From Corynebacterium afermentans subsp. lipophilum (GTDB lineage: Bacteria > Actinomycetota > Actinomycetes > Mycobacteriales > Mycobacteriaceae), in NCBI RefSeq assembly GCF_030408375.1, contig NZ_CP046530.1:186001-250000 (forward strand): a stretch of DNA of 64,000 bases. Direction: 5' to 3'. Positions 26,011 to 34,365 of this stretch are shown one piece after another. Below the pieces are notes generated by a model. That model worked only from the letters and a program-made list of their open reading frames with translations, made no database searches and was not told where the DNA came from. The first letter of the stretch is position 1; each line of letters opens with the position of its first letter. Made by a program: the position numbers and the translations under genes.

Positions 26011-26021
26011 TTGATCGGTGA

Positions 26022-26047
26022 AGCCCCAGCTGCGGCTGGGGCTTTTT
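26022..26047 (+). terminator. Terminator of the DUF6941-DUF4258-DUF2283 operon
   Basis: Nine-base perfect stem AGCCCCAGC / GCTGGGGCT with a four-base loop and a T5 run. Confidence 0.88.
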
Positions 26048-26099
26048 GCGTGCCAGAAGCGTGGCCATAGCACTGGCCGCAGGCCATTGGCACAAAAAG

Positions 26100-26186
26100 A
26101 ACGCCAACCCTTGGAGCAAAGGAATTCTCGGGCCGAAGCCCTACTCCCATTCGGGAACCCAGCTATACCCTTCTTGGGTTGGCGTT
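26100..26186. repeat. Perfect 11-base inverted repeat with 65-base spacer
   Basis: AACGCCAACCC (26100-26110) and its exact complement (26176-26186) lie between the operon terminator and the frameshifted gene on the other strand. It could be an attachment or resolution site of the former element, or a chance remnant. Confidence 0.5.
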
Positions 26187-26205
26187 GCATCCGCGAGGGT
26201 AGTAG

Positions 26206-26551
26206 CTACAGGGTGGTCGGGTCGATTCGGCGGCCCTCGGCGGCGCCGTCCAGGAGCATCTGGCCGAGCCGCTCGGCATGCTCTAAGGAAAGACCCAAGC
26301 CATACCGCTCTTCCCCAGCGCCCAAGGTGAGCTTCACAATGGCCGTGCGCCCGAGGGGGCTCCACCGTCACTTCGCTCTGCCGCGCCCAGCCGCGCCAAT
26401 TGCTGTGCTCGACAGCGTCCGCCTGGCGGAGCAGTCCGCGGCTGGCAAGGTCGCGGGTGATCAGCTCGGCGTATCGCGGATCGTTGAGCATCGGGGCGAT
26501 CGCTTCACTAACCTGCTGCATCGTCTCTTGTGTGGGTTCCATGGTGTTCAT
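26206..26551 (-). pseudogene. Frameshifted small hypothetical gene of the integrase island
   Basis: The frame starting MNTMEPTQETMQQVSEAIAP runs to ...SEVTVEPP. It then loses coding character at a run of five G (26355-26359 on the plus strand). Shifting by one base restores a plausible continuation, GRTAIVKLTLGAGEERYGLG to ...RRIDPTTL with TAG at 26206. The reconstructed product is about 115 residues without a recognised domain. It follows the integrase remnant by 17 bases on the same strand. An AAGGAG site precedes both ATG candidates (26551, 26542). A sequencing error at the homopolymer cannot be excluded. Confidence 0.65.
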
Positions 26552-26568
26552 TCTCCTTGATTCTCGGT

Positions 26569-27402
26569 CTACCCAGCATCCGGCACCGCGCGCAGACCTT
26601 CGCGCCTGGCGGTGCGCTCTGCGCGGCGTTGAGCGCGGGCGGCGTCACGTTCGCGCTCGGCGGCGAGGTAGGCGTCCATTGCGTTGGGGACGGCGTCGAG
26701 TCCTTCGTCCCAGAGATGGCCGTAGATGTTGAGGGTGGTGGAGGCGTCGGCGTGGCCGCACATGCGTTGCACCGCGTATACGTCAGCGCCGGAGGCGATG
26801 GCCATGGAGACGCCAGTGTGCTTGAGGGTGTAGGTGTCAACGCCTTCCAGGCCGGCGTCTTTGCACATCTGTGCCCAGATGCGTCGCCATCGCGCGGTGG
26901 TCCATACGTTGCCGTGTTCGTCCGGGAGTAGGGGAGCGGTGGGGACTTGCCGACGCATTCGTCCTCGAAGTCTAGGAGGAGCTCGGTGCCGACGGGCACG
27001 TCACGGCGGCGGTGGTTGTTCATGTCACCGGCGTGGCCAAGCTGATCGACGGTGCGCCGCGCAATTAGGCGTCGGCGGCGATAATCGAAGTCCTCCACGC
27101 GCAGGCCTCTGGCTTCGCCGGAGCGCATGGCGGCCATGAGCAGCACCCGGACGAAAAGCTTGGCCTCCGGCGAGGGCGCTGCTTCGAGTAGCCGGTCGAC
27201 CTCGGCCGCACGCAAGGCGCGCCGCGGCCTTTTCTTGTCAGACGAGGTCGCCGGATTCGAGCGGGTGGTCGTAGATGATCTTCTGCTTCACCGCGAGCGT
27301 GCATAGGGCGTTGGTCACGATGCCGACCTTGCGCTTCTGCCCTGAGCCGAGTGGTTTCGCTTCCTTCCGATGGGGGCGCCACGATTGCAGGCTGTCAATT
27401 TT
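26569..27402 (-). pseudogene. Decayed tyrosine-family phage integrase
   Basis: Three pieces in different frames make one truncated integrase. The first, from 27402, reads KIDSLQSWRPHRKEAKPL...VGIVTNALCTLAVKQKI. The second, from about 27250, reads NPATSSDKKRPRRALRAAEV...LMAAMRSGEARGLRVEDFDY with the catalytic Arg. The third, after a shift near 26941, contains TYTLKHTGVSMAI and MCGHADASTTLNIYGHL with the catalytic His and Tyr region. The box normally written HxLRH reads YTLKH here, a further loss. The N-terminal arm-binding domain is missing: the remnant begins directly at the stop codon of the acyl-CoA synthetase gene. It is the mark of an element once inserted at tRNA-Thr. Confidence 0.8.
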
Positions 27403-29028
27403 TTACCCTAAACCGGGCAGGAACCGCGGCACGACCTTGCCTACGGCGTTGCGCGGCAGCTCGTCCACGAAGTGCACGTCCCGGGGGATGGAGTGGTCGG
27501 CGAGGTGGGCGCGCACCCAGTCGCGCACCGCATCGGCGGTGAGGTCGGCGCTTTTGACCACCCACACGGCGATGCGCTTGAACATTTGCTCGTCGTCGAC
27601 GCCGTGCGCGTACACCTCGCCGACTCCCGGCATGTCCTCGAGCACTTCCACCACGGATTGCGGGTGGACGTTTTCGCCGCCGACGATGATCATGTCGTCG
27701 TTGCGCGACTGCACGTGCAGGTACCCGCGGTCGTCGAGGTAGCCGAGGTCGCCCATTTCCACCAGGCCGTCGATCTCTACCATCTCGGTCGCCGGGTTGG
27801 TGTAGCCGCGCAGCGCCGTTTCGTTGTGTAGGAAGATGCGGCCGGTTTCGCCGGGTGGGACTTCGTTGCCGTGGTCGTCGTAAAGCTTGAGCACCGTGCC
27901 GGGCGGGATTTTGCCAACGGTGGTGGGGTCGGCCTGCATCTGTTCGGGCGAGGCGGCCGCGGCGAGTGCGAGTTCGGTGGAGCCGTAGATGTTGGCCAGA
28001 ATCGGGCCGAAGCGTTCGGTGGTGCGGCGCAGCAGCGACGGGGTGACGGCGTTGCCGGCGGAGGCGAGGTAGCGCAGCGTGGACGTGTCGTAGCTTTCCT
28101 CCAGGTCCAGCATCTGTTTGAAGAAGATGGGCGAGGAGATCAGCCCGTCGCAGCGGTATTTCTGGATGTCGCGGAAGCAGGCTTCCGGGTCGAAGATGCG
28201 GCGGGTGACGATGGTGGAGCGCGTCGCCAGCGCGACCTGCAGCGCGGACCAGCCCCAGGTGTGGAAGATCGAGGCGGTCAGTTGCACGGTGTCGCCCGCG
28301 CGCCACGGGATGGCTTCGAGGTAGCCGGCGACCACGAACGGCATGCGTGGCTCGGGCCGCACGATGCCTTTGGGGATGCCGGTGGTGCCGGAGCTCATCA
28401 GGACAAGGTTGCCGTGTTTCGGCCAGCGGGGCAGTTGCCTATCGACGTCCATCCGGACCACCTGCCCAATCGAAAGCCCGGCGCCGCCGTCCTCGTGCGC
28501 GCGGACAACCGTGATGCCAGCGGTGTCGGTGGTGCCGGCGGGGAGGCGGTCGGCGAATTCGTCGTCGATGAACAGCACGTTGATGTCGTTTTCGGCGAAG
28601 ATGCCCGCGAGCTGCTCTGGCGAGGAGCCGATGTTGAGCAGGAAGATGTGCGCCCCGGCATAGCCTTTGGCGGCGAGCGGGAGGATGATGCCGCGGCCGT
28701 TGCGGGCCATGACGCCGATGCGCAGTTCGTCGAGGCCGCGTTCTTCCTTCACGTCGAGCAGCCACTTGGCTAGGGTGCGTGAGTCGTCGCGGAGTTGGCG
28801 GTAGGTGAGGACGCCGGTGTCGTCGATAAGTGCGATGCGGTCCGGTGCGGCGGCGGCGCCCTGTTCGACTTCGCGGGCGGTGGTGAACCAGTAGCGCGCG
28901 AGGTTGGGGGCGAGCGCGAGGGCCGCGCGGGGGCCGCCTTCGGCGCTGACGAAGCCGGCGCGTGTAACGGCGGGCACGAAGCGGGCGAAAGACTTGAGTA
29001 AGAACAGCGGACGGTGGGTGGGTCGCAT
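27403..29028 (-). CDS. Acyl-CoA synthetase (AMP-forming)
   Basis: A 541-residue ANL-superfamily enzyme. The AMP-binding P-loop is MSSGTTGIPKG (about 230-240), followed by the YGSTE motif (IYGSTELALAA), the hinge region DLGYLDDRGYLHVQSRNDDMI, and a C-terminal lysine in NAVGKVV. It activates a carboxylate, probably a fatty acid, to its CoA ester. The frame is open 20 codons farther up, but ATG 29028 (MRPTHRPLFLLKSF) is the better start. A perfect DnaA-box word covers this start. The 3' end touches the integrase remnant. Confidence 0.85.
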   Translation of the reverse strand: MRPTHRPLFLLKSFARFVPAVTRAGFVSAEGGPRAALALAPNLARYWFTTAREVEQGAAAAPDRIALIDDTGVLTYRQLRDDSRTLAKWLLDVKEERGLDELRIGVMARNGRGIILPLAAKGYAGAHIFLLNIGSSPEQLAGIFAENDINVLFIDDEFADRLPAGTTDTAGITVVRAHEDGGAGLSIGQVVRMDVDRQLPRWPKHGNLVLMSSGTTGIPKGIVRPEPRMPFVVAGYLEAIPWRAGDTVQLTASIFHTWGWSALQVALATRSTIVTRRIFDPEACFRDIQKYRCDGLISSPIFFKQMLDLEESYDTSTLRYLASAGNAVTPSLLRRTTERFGPILANIYGSTELALAAAASPEQMQADPTTVGKIPPGTVLKLYDDHGNEVPPGETGRIFLHNETALRGYTNPATEMVEIDGLVEMGDLGYLDDRGYLHVQSRNDDMIIVGGENVHPQSVVEVLEDMPGVGEVYAHGVDDEQMFKRIAVWVVKSADLTADAVRDWVRAHLADHSIPRDVHFVDELPRNAVGKVVPRFLPGLG

Positions 29029-29036
29029 GTGGATAA
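29028..29036 (-). promoter_or_regulatory. DnaA-box word at the acyl-CoA synthetase start
   Basis: TGTGGATAA on the plus strand (TTATCCACA on the minus strand) overlaps the initiation codon of the acyl-CoA synthetase gene. It is the third exact TTATCCACA context in the window. Confidence 0.4.
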
Positions 29037-29081
29037 TGTAGCCTACTGTTACGCAAGAGCTCTCTGTGAAAGGATTTCGCC

Positions 29082-29906
29082 GTGTCATTTTCCCGCCGCC
29101 TTGCCGCCATTTTCGTTGCGGCGGCCGCCCTTGTCGCCCCGCTCGCCCCGGCGGCGCAGGCGCAGGACCGCAACATGGTCATCTTCGGCGACTCTGTCAT
29201 CGCCGACCCGAACATGGGCCAGTGGGCCGCCGGCAAGCTGGGGCTGGACCCGCGCGGGCGCTCGGATAACGGCACCTGGTGCCCGACCTCCCCCACGAAC
29301 TGGGGCAAGCGCTCCGCCGCAAAGCTCGGCCTGGCCACGCGCGACTACTCCTGCACCGGTGTGGTGACGATCTCCAAGGGTCCGGGCTTGTTCCAGCAGG
29401 TGGACCGCGCTATCGCGGACCGGGGGCTGTCCCCGGCGACGGCGCGCGTGATCATCTCCGTCGGCTTCAACGACACGTACAACAACAACTCGCGCCCGGA
29501 CGGCGACATCCGCCGCGACTTCACCCGCTACATGGTCCCGCAGATCAACCGCATCCGCGCCGCCGCGCCGAACGCGCGCATCCAGATCGTGGGCTATCCG
29601 AAGATCACCGCCGGCGACCGCGTGTGCCTGTTCCACATCGCCCCGAACGTTGCAGACGCCACCCGGTTGGTGGAGGTGCAGCGCTGGGAGAACCTCGCGC
29701 AGTGGATGCAAGTTGACGCCGCCCGGGCCGCCGGCGTGGAGTTTTTGGACCTGAAACCCTCCACGTGGCACAACAACATGTGCGCTCCGGACAACAAGCG
29801 CATGTGGGCCGGACTGGTGGACTTCTACGGCGGCCCGGGCAACCTGCCTATCCACGTGAACCAGCGCGGACACGAGCACGTGGCAAACGTCATCGCCCGC
29901 TCGTAG
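29082..29906 (+). CDS. Secreted SGNH/GDSL hydrolase
   Basis: A 274-residue exported esterase-like protein. A clear signal peptide (basic MSFSRR, hydrophobic core, AQA cleavage near 27) is followed by block I FGDSVIA with the nucleophile Ser. Block III has ISVGFNDTYNNN and block V has IHVNQRGHEHV with the catalytic His. Cysteines (in TWCPTS, SCTGV, RVCLF, NMCAP) probably form extracellular disulfides. Likely substrates are acyl or acetyl groups of envelope lipids or glycans. GTG start with a GAAAGGA site. Confidence 0.85.
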   Translation: MSFSRRLAAIFVAAAALVAPLAPAAQAQDRNMVIFGDSVIADPNMGQWAAGKLGLDPRGRSDNGTWCPTSPTNWGKRSAAKLGLATRDYSCTGVVTISKGPGLFQQVDRAIADRGLSPATARVIISVGFNDTYNNNSRPDGDIRRDFTRYMVPQINRIRAAAPNARIQIVGYPKITAGDRVCLFHIAPNVADATRLVEVQRWENLAQWMQVDAARAAGVEFLDLKPSTWHNNMCAPDNKRMWAGLVDFYGGPGNLPIHVNQRGHEHVANVIARS

Positions 29907-29909
29907 TCT
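29904..29909 (+). promoter_or_regulatory. Putative -10 box TAGTCT of the dehydrogenase gene
   Basis: TAGTCT six bases before ATG 29916, inside the stop region of the SGNH gene; suggests a leaderless mRNA. Confidence 0.4.
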
Positions 29910-29915
29910 GGGGGC

Positions 29916-31010
29916 ATGACACAGACTGTTCAAGGAGTAATCGCCCGTTCCAAGGGCGCCCCGGTCGAGGTCGTGGACATTGTGATCCCGGAACCCGGCC
30001 CCAACGACGTGGTGGTCAAGGTCCAGGCCACCGGCGTGTGCCACACGGACCTGGCCTACCGCGACGGCGACATCGAGGACGCCTTCCCGTTCCTCCTCGG
30101 GCATGAGACGGCCGGCATTGTGGACCAGGTCGGCGAGGACGTCACCCACGTTCAGGAAGGCGATTTCGTGGTGCTGAACTGGCGCGCGGTGTGCGGCGAG
30201 TGCCGCGCCTGCCGCAAGGGCGACACGAAGAACTGCTTCAACACCCACAACGCCTCGCAGAGCATGACGCTTGACGACGGCACGCCGCTCACCCCCGCAC
30301 TCGGCATCGGCTCCTTCGCGGAGAAGACCCTCGTGCACGAAAAGCAGTGCACCAAGGTCGACCCGGACGCCGACCCGGCGGCGGCCGGCCTGCTCGGCTG
30401 CGGCATCATGGCTGGCCTGGGCGCCGCGGTAAACACCGGTGACGTGCAGCGCGGCGAGTCCGTGGTCGTGTTCGGCCTCGGCGGGGTTGGCTTGGCGGCT
30501 GTCGCCGGTGCGGCGTTGGCGGGGGCGACGACGGTGGTGGCTGTAGACGTCGATAAGCGAAAGTGCGACGCCGCTGCCAAGTTTGGCGCCACCGACGCCA
30601 TCTGCGCCAAGGATATGAGCGAGGACGAGGTGATCGAGGCCGTGCGCGAACTCACCGGCGGCTTCGGCGCGGACGTGGCCATCGACGCCGTGGGCATCCA
30701 GCCCACCTGGCGCCAGGCGTTCTACTCGCGCGACTTCGCCGGCCGCATGGTCATGGTCGGCGTGCCCAACCAGACCGACCACGTGGACATCCCCGCGATC
30801 GACCTCTACGCCCGCGGCGGCTCCATCAAGCCGGCCTGGTACGGCGACTGCCTGCCGGAGCGCGACTTTCCCGCGTACGTGGAGCTTTACAAGCAGGGCC
30901 GCTTCCCCCTGGGCGAGTTCGTCTCCGAGCGCATCGGCGTCGGCGACATCGAGGAATCCTTTGAGAAGATGAAGCGCGGCGACGTGCTGCGAAGCGTGGT
31001 GGAGTTCTAA
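29916..31010 (+). CDS. S-(hydroxymethyl)mycothiol dehydrogenase type alcohol dehydrogenase
   Basis: A 364-residue zinc-dependent medium-chain dehydrogenase. Catalytic zinc ligands lie in GVCHTD and LLGHETAG. The structural zinc site is [15 protein letters not shown] (about 89-103), and the NAD fold is [12 protein letters not shown] (about 187-198). Sequence and the following MBL gene point to the mycothiol-dependent formaldehyde dehydrogenase (MscR; adhE/fadH in C. glutamicum). It oxidises the formaldehyde-mycothiol adduct to S-formylmycothiol. The mycothiol pathway gene mshA is at 61202. Its stop is followed directly by the ATG of the MBL gene. Confidence 0.88.
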   Translation: MTQTVQGVIARSKGAPVEVVDIVIPEPGPNDVVVKVQATGVCHTDLAYRDGDIEDAFPFLLGHETAGIVDQVGEDVTHVQEGDFVVLNWRAVCGECRACRKGDTKNCFNTHNASQSMTLDDGTPLTPALGIGSFAEKTLVHEKQCTKVDPDADPAAAGLLGCGIMAGLGAAVNTGDVQRGESVVVFGLGGVGLAAVAGAALAGATTVVAVDVDKRKCDAAAKFGATDAICAKDMSEDEVIEAVRELTGGFGADVAIDAVGIQPTWRQAFYSRDFAGRMVMVGVPNQTDHVDIPAIDLYARGGSIKPAWYGDCLPERDFPAYVELYKQGRFPLGEFVSERIGVGDIEESFEKMKRGDVLRSVVEF

Positions 31011-31631
31011 ATGCGCATCGACAACGTCGTCACCTCCGGCCTGTTCAAGCTCGACGGCGGCGAGTGGGAGGTGGACAACAACGTCTGGATCGTCGGCGAC
31101 GACTCCGAGGTCTACATCATCGACGCCGCCCACAACGCCGAAGCCATCGCCGAGGCGGTTGGAAACAGGCGAGTGAAGGGCATCTTGGCCACCCACGGCC
31201 ACTCCGACCACATCGACGCTGCACCTGAACTTTCGCGGCTTGTGGACGCCCCGGTGTACCTGCACCCCACCGACGGCTTTTTGTGGCAGCGCCAGAACCC
31301 GGGCGCGCACTACCGCCAGCTTGTCGACGGCGCCACGTTCGCCATCGCCGGCACCGACCTGCGCGTGATGTCCACCCCGGGCCACTCACCGGGCTCCGTG
31401 GTCATCTACGCCGAAGAAGCCGGCGAGTTGTTCTCCGGCGACACCCTGTTCCAGGGCGGGCCGGGCGCGACGGGGCGGTCGTTCTCCTCCTTCGACACCA
31501 TCATCCACTCCCTGCAGAAGTCCGTGCTGGACCTGCCGGCGGAGACGGTGGTGCGCACCGGCCACGGCGACCACACCACCATCGGCGCGGAGGCGCCGCA
31601 CCTGGAGGAGTGGATCCGCCGCGGCTTCTAA
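31011..31631 (+). CDS. MBL-fold hydrolase, probable S-formylmycothiol hydrolase
   Basis: A 206-residue glyoxalase-II-like metallo-hydrolase with THGHSDHID at 61-69, STPGHSPGS near 124-132, SGDTLF near 144 and a final His in GHGDHTT near 187. It starts at the base after the dehydrogenase stop, so it probably acts on that enzyme's product, S-formylmycothiol, to complete formaldehyde oxidation to formate. The substrate is inferred from the gene pair, which is conserved in actinobacteria. Confidence 0.85.
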   Translation: MRIDNVVTSGLFKLDGGEWEVDNNVWIVGDDSEVYIIDAAHNAEAIAEAVGNRRVKGILATHGHSDHIDAAPELSRLVDAPVYLHPTDGFLWQRQNPGAHYRQLVDGATFAIAGTDLRVMSTPGHSPGSVVIYAEEAGELFSGDTLFQGGPGATGRSFSSFDTIIHSLQKSVLDLPAETVVRTGHGDHTTIGAEAPHLEEWIRRGF

Positions 31632-31987
31632 CGCTGCTGGCTAGCGTCGCGGTCTGCCTGCTCCGGCGCCTGCGCGTTCTGCAGCGCGACGGCGCGGGCC
31701 AGGCGCGCGTAGCGCAACTCCTGCTCGCGGAAGCGCGTCCACGTGGAGATGGTGACGAAGAAGAACGCCACCACCAGCACGTACAGCATCAGGTCGGTGC
31801 CGCGGGCCACACCCAGCCAGTTGGCAACCACCGTGACATCGTCGGGGCGGGCAATCGCCCACACCGCCGCCACCATCATGAGGGCGAAGCCGATTTTTAC
31901 CCAGGCTTTGGCGTTAGCTTTTCGTCGATTAGCAAAGAAGTACCAGGCCAACGCAACGATAGCGAGCAGCAACAACGCTTGAATCAT
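31628..31987 (-). CDS. DUF2304 membrane protein
   Basis: A 119-residue protein with three hydrophobic helices (about 1-18, 30-46, 63-82) and a C-terminal segment RFREQELRYARLARAVALQ that is probably coiled coil. DUF2304 proteins occur beside dolichol-phosphate-mannose-synthase-like GT2 enzymes and are thought to anchor or assist them. Here the ATG overlaps the stop of such a GT2 gene by four bases (ATGA), and its own stop overlaps the convergent MBL gene by four bases. Last gene of the rhamnose operon. Confidence 0.82.
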   Translation of the reverse strand: MIQALLLLAIVALAWYFFANRRKANAKAWVKIGFALMMVAAVWAIARPDDVTVVANWLGVARGTDLMLYVLVVAFFFVTISTWTRFREQELRYARLARAVALQNAQAPEQADRDASQQR

Positions 31988-32673
31988 GGCAACCTCCTTG
32001 CAACGAGCCCGTCGGCGAGGATGTTCACGCCGTTGATCAGCGACTGGCCCTTCGACATCGAGTACTCCGTGTAAAGGATGTCCACCGGCTCCTCGTCCAC
32101 GCGCCAGCCGTGCTTGTCAATCATGGACACGATCTCCGAGGCGTGCGACATCCCGTTCATGCGGATGTTCATCTCCTCGGCCACCCTGCGGTTGAAGGCT
32201 CGCAGCCCGTTGTGGGCGTCCGTGAGCCCGAGCTTCTTCGTGCGCGGCGACAGCATCACCACCGTCTTCAACACCGCGCGCTTGATCCACGGCACTTGCG
32301 AGTTCTCCTGGCCGGCAAACCGGGTGCCCACGATGATGTCCAACGGCTCTGTGCGCAGCCGCTCGATCATCCGCATAACGTCTTTGACCTGGTGCTGGCC
32401 GTCCGCGTCGAAGGTGACAAAGTACTTCGCGCCGGGCTGGGCGCGGGCGTACTCCACACCGGTCTGGATTGCCGCGCCCTGCCCCAGGTTGACCGGGTGG
32501 TCCACCAGGTGGGCGCCTGCGGCGCGGATCTGCGCGGCCGAGTCGTCGGCGGACCCGTCGTTGACACCCACGATGTTGGGGAACGTCTCGCGCGCATTCG
32601 TGAGCACGTCGAAGATGACCGTGCCCTCGTTGTAGCAAGGCACGATCAGCCAAGTGTCTGAAAATCCGCTCAT
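31984..32673 (-). CDS. Polyprenyl-phosphate glycosyltransferase-like GT2
   Basis: A 229-residue family 2 glycosyltransferase without its own membrane helices. IVPCYNEGTVIFDVL (about 10-24) is followed by the metal-binding FDADGQHQ (near 97) and the GTRFAGQENS region. The layout is that of DPM1-like enzymes that load a sugar onto polyprenyl phosphate. The ATG at 32673 fits the homologous start. Partner DUF2304 follows. Confidence 0.85.
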   Translation of the reverse strand: MSGFSDTWLIVPCYNEGTVIFDVLTNARETFPNIVGVNDGSADDSAAQIRAAGAHLVDHPVNLGQGAAIQTGVEYARAQPGAKYFVTFDADGQHQVKDVMRMIERLRTEPLDIIVGTRFAGQENSQVPWIKRAVLKTVVMLSPRTKKLGLTDAHNGLRAFNRRVAEEMNIRMNGMSHASEIVSMIDKHGWRVDEEPVDILYTEYSMSKGQSLINGVNILADGLVARRLP

Positions 32674-32686
32674 ATCGCCCGTTAGG

Positions 32687-33484
32687 TTACTCCCCGCGGT
32701 GGAACAAAGCGGCGTACACGCGCCGGAGCAAACCTGTGGGTAGCGCGCGGTATGCGGTGCGCGCCGCCAGGTTGAACGCCGCCCGCGGGCGCGAAACAAA
32801 GCCGTAGGCGACCAGGTTGCGCTGCATCTGCACTTCCGCGGCGAGCATCTCGCGGCCGGTGCGGCGGGAAAACTGCGCGTCGGTGACCTGGAAGTCCGTC
32901 AGCGCTTCCGGCAGGTTGCGCACGTGCCAACCGCCCGCGATCAGCCGCGCGTAGAGGTCGTAGTCCTCCATGAAGTGCACGTCCCGGTAGCCCCCGACCT
33001 CCTTGACGGCGCGGGTGCGCAGCATCACCGAGGGGTTGTTCACCGGCGAGTTCATCTTCGCGTACGCGTGCGGGTTTTCCGGCAGGGCGCGCACCTTGCC
33101 GGTGTCGCCGGGGGTTTCCGCGAACTCTTCGACGGCGCTGCCCAGCGCGCCGACCTCCGGGTGCGCCTCCAAAAACTCCAGCTGCCGGGCGAAACGTGTC
33201 GGTTTCGCGGCGTCGTCGGAGTCCAGCCGTGCGGTGTAGTCGGAATCGATCGTGGCAAGGCCAGCCTGCGACGCCGGGCCCGCGCCGACATTCTCAGGCA
33301 GCCGAATCACCCGGGCATCTTGCTTCTCGACGACCCTCCGGACCCCCTCCGACACCGGCCCGTCCGCCACAATGACCAGCTCGTCCGCAGGCCGCGTCTG
33401 CACCGCCAGCGAGTCGAGGGCGCGGACCAGGTCGTGTTCGTCGGTGCCGTGGTAGACGGTCACCAGTGCGGTAATCGTGGCCAT
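32687..33484 (-). CDS. Glycosyltransferase family 2
   Basis: A 265-residue GT2 enzyme. The nucleotide-binding start is ALVTVYHGTDEHDL (6-19), the metal motif ARLDSDDAAKPTRF is near 85, and a catalytic-base region FMEDYDLYARLIAGGW is near 175. No transmembrane helix is evident. Located directly behind rmlA, it is a candidate rhamnosyltransferase or other envelope glycosyltransferase using the dTDP-rhamnose made by its neighbours. The gap to rmlA is two bases. Confidence 0.83.
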   Translation of the reverse strand: MATITALVTVYHGTDEHDLVRALDSLAVQTRPADELVIVADGPVSEGVRRVVEKQDARVIRLPENVGAGPASQAGLATIDSDYTARLDSDDAAKPTRFARQLEFLEAHPEVGALGSAVEEFAETPGDTGKVRALPENPHAYAKMNSPVNNPSVMLRTRAVKEVGGYRDVHFMEDYDLYARLIAGGWHVRNLPEALTDFQVTDAQFSRRTGREMLAAEVQMQRNLVAYGFVSRPRAAFNLAARTAYRALPTGLLRRVYAALFHRGE

Positions 33485-33486
33485 GG

Positions 33487-34350
33487 TTAGTCCCTTGCTG
33501 CGTCGATGAGGTAGCGGCCGTAGCCGGATTTCAGCACCTGCTCGCCCAGGGCCTCCAGCTGCGCGGCGTCGATGAAGCCCTCGCGGTACGCCGCCACCTC
33601 TGGCGAGCCGATGACGGTGCCGGTGCGCTTTTGCAGCACCTCCACGTAGGCGCTGGCTTCGCTCATGGAGTCGATGGTGCCGGTGTCCAGCCACACATCA
33701 CCCCGGTGCAGGCGGTGCACCTTCAGGTCGCCGCGGTTGAGGTAGGCCTCGTTGACGGAGGTGATCTCCAGCTCCCCGCGCGCCGAGGGGGTGATGGATT
33801 TGGCGATGTCCACAACATCGTTGTCGTAGAAGTACAGCCCCACCACGGCGAAGTTAGACTTCGGAGCCTCCGGTTTCTCCTCGATGGACAGCGCGGTGCC
33901 GGAAGCGTCGAACTCGACCACGCCATAGCGCTGCGGGTCCGAGACCTCGTAGGCGAAAATCGCCCCGCCGTCGATGTCGCGCACCTGGCCGAGCACCTGG
34001 GCGATGCCGCTGCCGTCGAAGATGTTGTCGCCGAGCACCAGCGCCACCGAGTCGTCGCCGATGAACTCCTCGCCGATCAAAAACGCCTGCGCCAGTCCCT
34101 CCGGGCGGGGTTGTTCGGCGTAGTGGAGCATGATGCCGAGACGTGAGCCGTCGCCAAGCAAACGCTCGAAGTTCGGCCGGTCCTCCGGGGTGGTGATGAT
34201 CAAAATCTCCCTGATACCCGCGCTGATCAGCGTGGATAGCGGGTAGTAGATCATCGGCTTGTCGTAGATGGGCATGAGTTGCTTCGAGATGCCCTGGGTG
34301 ATCGGGTACAGGCGCGTGCCCGAGCCGCCGGCGAGAATGATGCCCTTCAT
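33487..34350 (-). CDS. rmlA: Glucose-1-phosphate thymidylyltransferase
   Basis: A 287-residue RmlA. Nucleotidyltransferase signature [16 protein letters not shown] at 3-18, substrate loop [19 protein letters not shown] near 24-42, and a [10 protein letters not shown] acid motif near 108. It makes dTDP-glucose, first step to dTDP-L-rhamnose, the sugar that links arabinogalactan to peptidoglycan in mycolata. Follows rmlCD by 15 bases. Confidence 0.95.
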   Translation of the reverse strand: MKGIILAGGSGTRLYPITQGISKQLMPIYDKPMIYYPLSTLISAGIREILIITTPEDRPNFERLLGDGSRLGIMLHYAEQPRPEGLAQAFLIGEEFIGDDSVALVLGDNIFDGSGIAQVLGQVRDIDGGAIFAYEVSDPQRYGVVEFDASGTALSIEEKPEAPKSNFAVVGLYFYDNDVVDIAKSITPSARGELEITSVNEAYLNRGDLKVHRLHRGDVWLDTGTIDSMSEASAYVEVLQKRTGTVIGSPEVAAYREGFIDAAQLEALGEQVLKSGYGRYLIDAARD

Positions 34351-34365
34351 GGAAGCGAAGTCTAG

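Noticed and set aside
29085-31385. 766-codon antisense frame over the SGNH, dehydrogenase and MBL genes
   Set aside because: Low-complexity His/Val/Gly shadow; the sense strand holds three recognised enzymes.
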